From: Moraxellaceae bacterium
Lineage (GTDB): Bacteria; Pseudomonadota; Gammaproteobacteria; Pseudomonadales; Moraxellaceae
Assembly (NCBI GenBank): GCA_030146505.1
Contig: JASLCO010000090.1
Coordinates: 1-6,081, forward strand
Direction of reading: 5' to 3'
DNA: 6,081 nt
Shown here: positions 5,532 to 6,081 of the stretch, one piece after another
How the letters are laid out: the number at the start of each line of letters is the position of its first letter
Numbering within the stretch: the first letter of the stretch is position 1
Notes under the pieces: generated by a model
What the model was told of the DNA's origin: nothing
Seen by the model: only the letters and a program-made list of their open reading frames with translations
Database searches by the model: none
Translations under genes and position numbers: made by a program

Positions 5532-6081
5532 TGCCGGGCCGGCGCTGGGCGCTGCTGCTCTGTCTGCTGCTGGCTGCCTGCGCCAGCCGCCAGCCGCCGC
5601 TGGTGGTTGAACGCTCCCTGACCGGTGCCGGGCCTGTCTCGCATACCGTGGCTGCCGGTGAAACGCTCTATTCCATTGCCCTGCGTTACGACACGGATTA
5701 CCACGAACTGGCTCGTATCAACCGTCTCGACAGCAGCTACACCATCTACCCCGGCCAGCGTTTGCGTTTGCGTGGCGAGCCCGACAAAACTGTCGCTGCA
5801 AAACCGGTGACCAGCGTGAAGACTGCCCCTGCCAAAGCGGCTGTGCCAGTAAACAAATCTGTAACAAAGCCGGCCGTGATTGAAAAAGACAACTCACTCG
5901 TCGTAAAAAAATCAACCCCTGTCCCCGATTCGTCAGCGAATGTAACTGTCCAGTCACTCGCAAGTACTTCATTGGCTTGGAGTTGGCCGGCAAAGGGTGC
6001 TGTTTTGGGGGGATTTGGTAGCAATGGAGTTACAGGAAAGGGTCTGGACATCGCCGGAAAGCGCGGGGATTCTGTGCGGGC
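5531..6081 (+). CDS. nlpD: LysM/LytM-domain lipoprotein, NlpD-type amidase activator, 3' end missing
   Basis: NlpD is an outer-membrane lipoprotein that activates the septal amidase AmiC during cell separation. The frame starts at GTG 5531, one base overlapping the pcm stop, with GGAG (5520-5523) 7 bases upstream, and stays open for 183 codons to the window edge. Residues 3-16 form a lipoprotein signal with lipobox LAAC; Cys17 is the lipidated residue, and Ala-Ser after it fits outer-membrane sorting. A LysM domain spans about 38-81 (HTVAAGETLYSIALRY to YPGQRLRL). A Lys/Val/Pro-rich linker follows, then the start of a LytM/M23 domain at about 150 (WSWPAKGAVLGGFG, KGLDIAG). The zinc-ligand His of active M23 enzymes, four residues before Asp173, is Gly169, as expected for a non-catalytic activator. 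From about 5840 the codons become AT-rich. In relatives this gene contains the rpoS promoter and precedes rpoS. Confidence 0.93.
   Translation, partial: MPGRRWALLLCLLLAACASRQPPLVVERSLTGAGPVSHTVAAGETLYSIALRYDTDYHELARINRLDSSYTIYPGQRLRLRGEPDKTVAAKPVTSVKTAPAKAAVPVNKSVTKPAVIEKDNSLVVKKSTPVPDSSANVTVQSLASTSLAWSWPAKGAVLGGFGSNGVTGKGLDIAGKRGDSVR
5880..5909 (+). promoter_or_regulatory. Weak candidate sigma70 promoter inside nlpD
   Basis: TTGAAA (5880-5885) is followed after 18 bases by TAAAAA (5904-5909), a fair -35 and a poor -10, in the AT-rich linker of nlpD. In E. coli and Pseudomonas the main rpoS promoter lies within nlpD, so a promoter somewhere here is expected. The specific boxes are a guess from base composition. 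Confidence 0.2.

Noticed and set aside
1..6081. CRISPR array, tRNA or rRNA gene, insertion sequence, toxin-antitoxin or defence system
   Set aside because: No regularly spaced repeats, RNA gene folds, transposase frames or defence-type motifs are visible; gaps are under 125 bases and accounted for.

Overview
The window is a piece of chromosome from a GC-rich (about 60% by eye) gammaproteobacterium that is not an enteric. All eight genes lie on the + strand in the order eno (5' end missing), ftsB, ispD, ispF, truD, surE, pcm, nlpD (3' end missing). This is the classic conserved gammaproteobacterial block that normally continues into rpoS. The two families of short palindromic intergenic repeats resemble those scattered through Pseudomonas, Xanthomonadales and related lineages. 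Protein similarity judged from memory fits that broad area, but I cannot name a genus.

Layout. Positions 1-1193 hold enolase from about residue 34 to its stop. Positions 1194-1316 are intergenic: a hairpin spans the eno stop, and a 100-bp REPIN/MITE-like element ends 10 bases before ftsB. ftsB (1317-1658) encodes a small divisome protein. A 66-base gap (1659-1724) then carries two 8-codon mini reading frames, each joined to the next by a TGATG stop/start overlap, leading exactly onto the ispD start. ispD (1725-2420) and ispF (2417-2905) overlap by ATGA. A 95-base gap (2906-3000) holds a long imperfect inverted repeat. truD (3001-4065) and surE (start chosen at 4046) overlap by 20 bases. After 61 bases comes pcm (4869-5531), and its last stop base is the first base of the nlpD GTG start.

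How the genes relate. Eno is central glycolysis. FtsB is a septal cell-division protein. IspD and IspF are two steps of the MEP isoprenoid pathway. TruD modifies tRNA. SurE and Pcm are nucleotide and protein repair or stress functions. NlpD is an envelope lipoprotein that activates a septal amidase. The tight overlaps suggest three translationally coupled groups (ispD-ispF, truD-surE, pcm-nlpD), separated by the repeat elements and by the short surE-pcm gap.

Novelty. I see no undescribed multi-gene system: this is a housekeeping operon region. The points most worth a second look are the tandem minicistrons before ispD, the paired-hairpin element next to ftsB, a glutamate at a normally aspartate metal-ligand position of enolase, and an abrupt AT-rich, rare-codon segment in nlpD where an rpoS promoter might lie.
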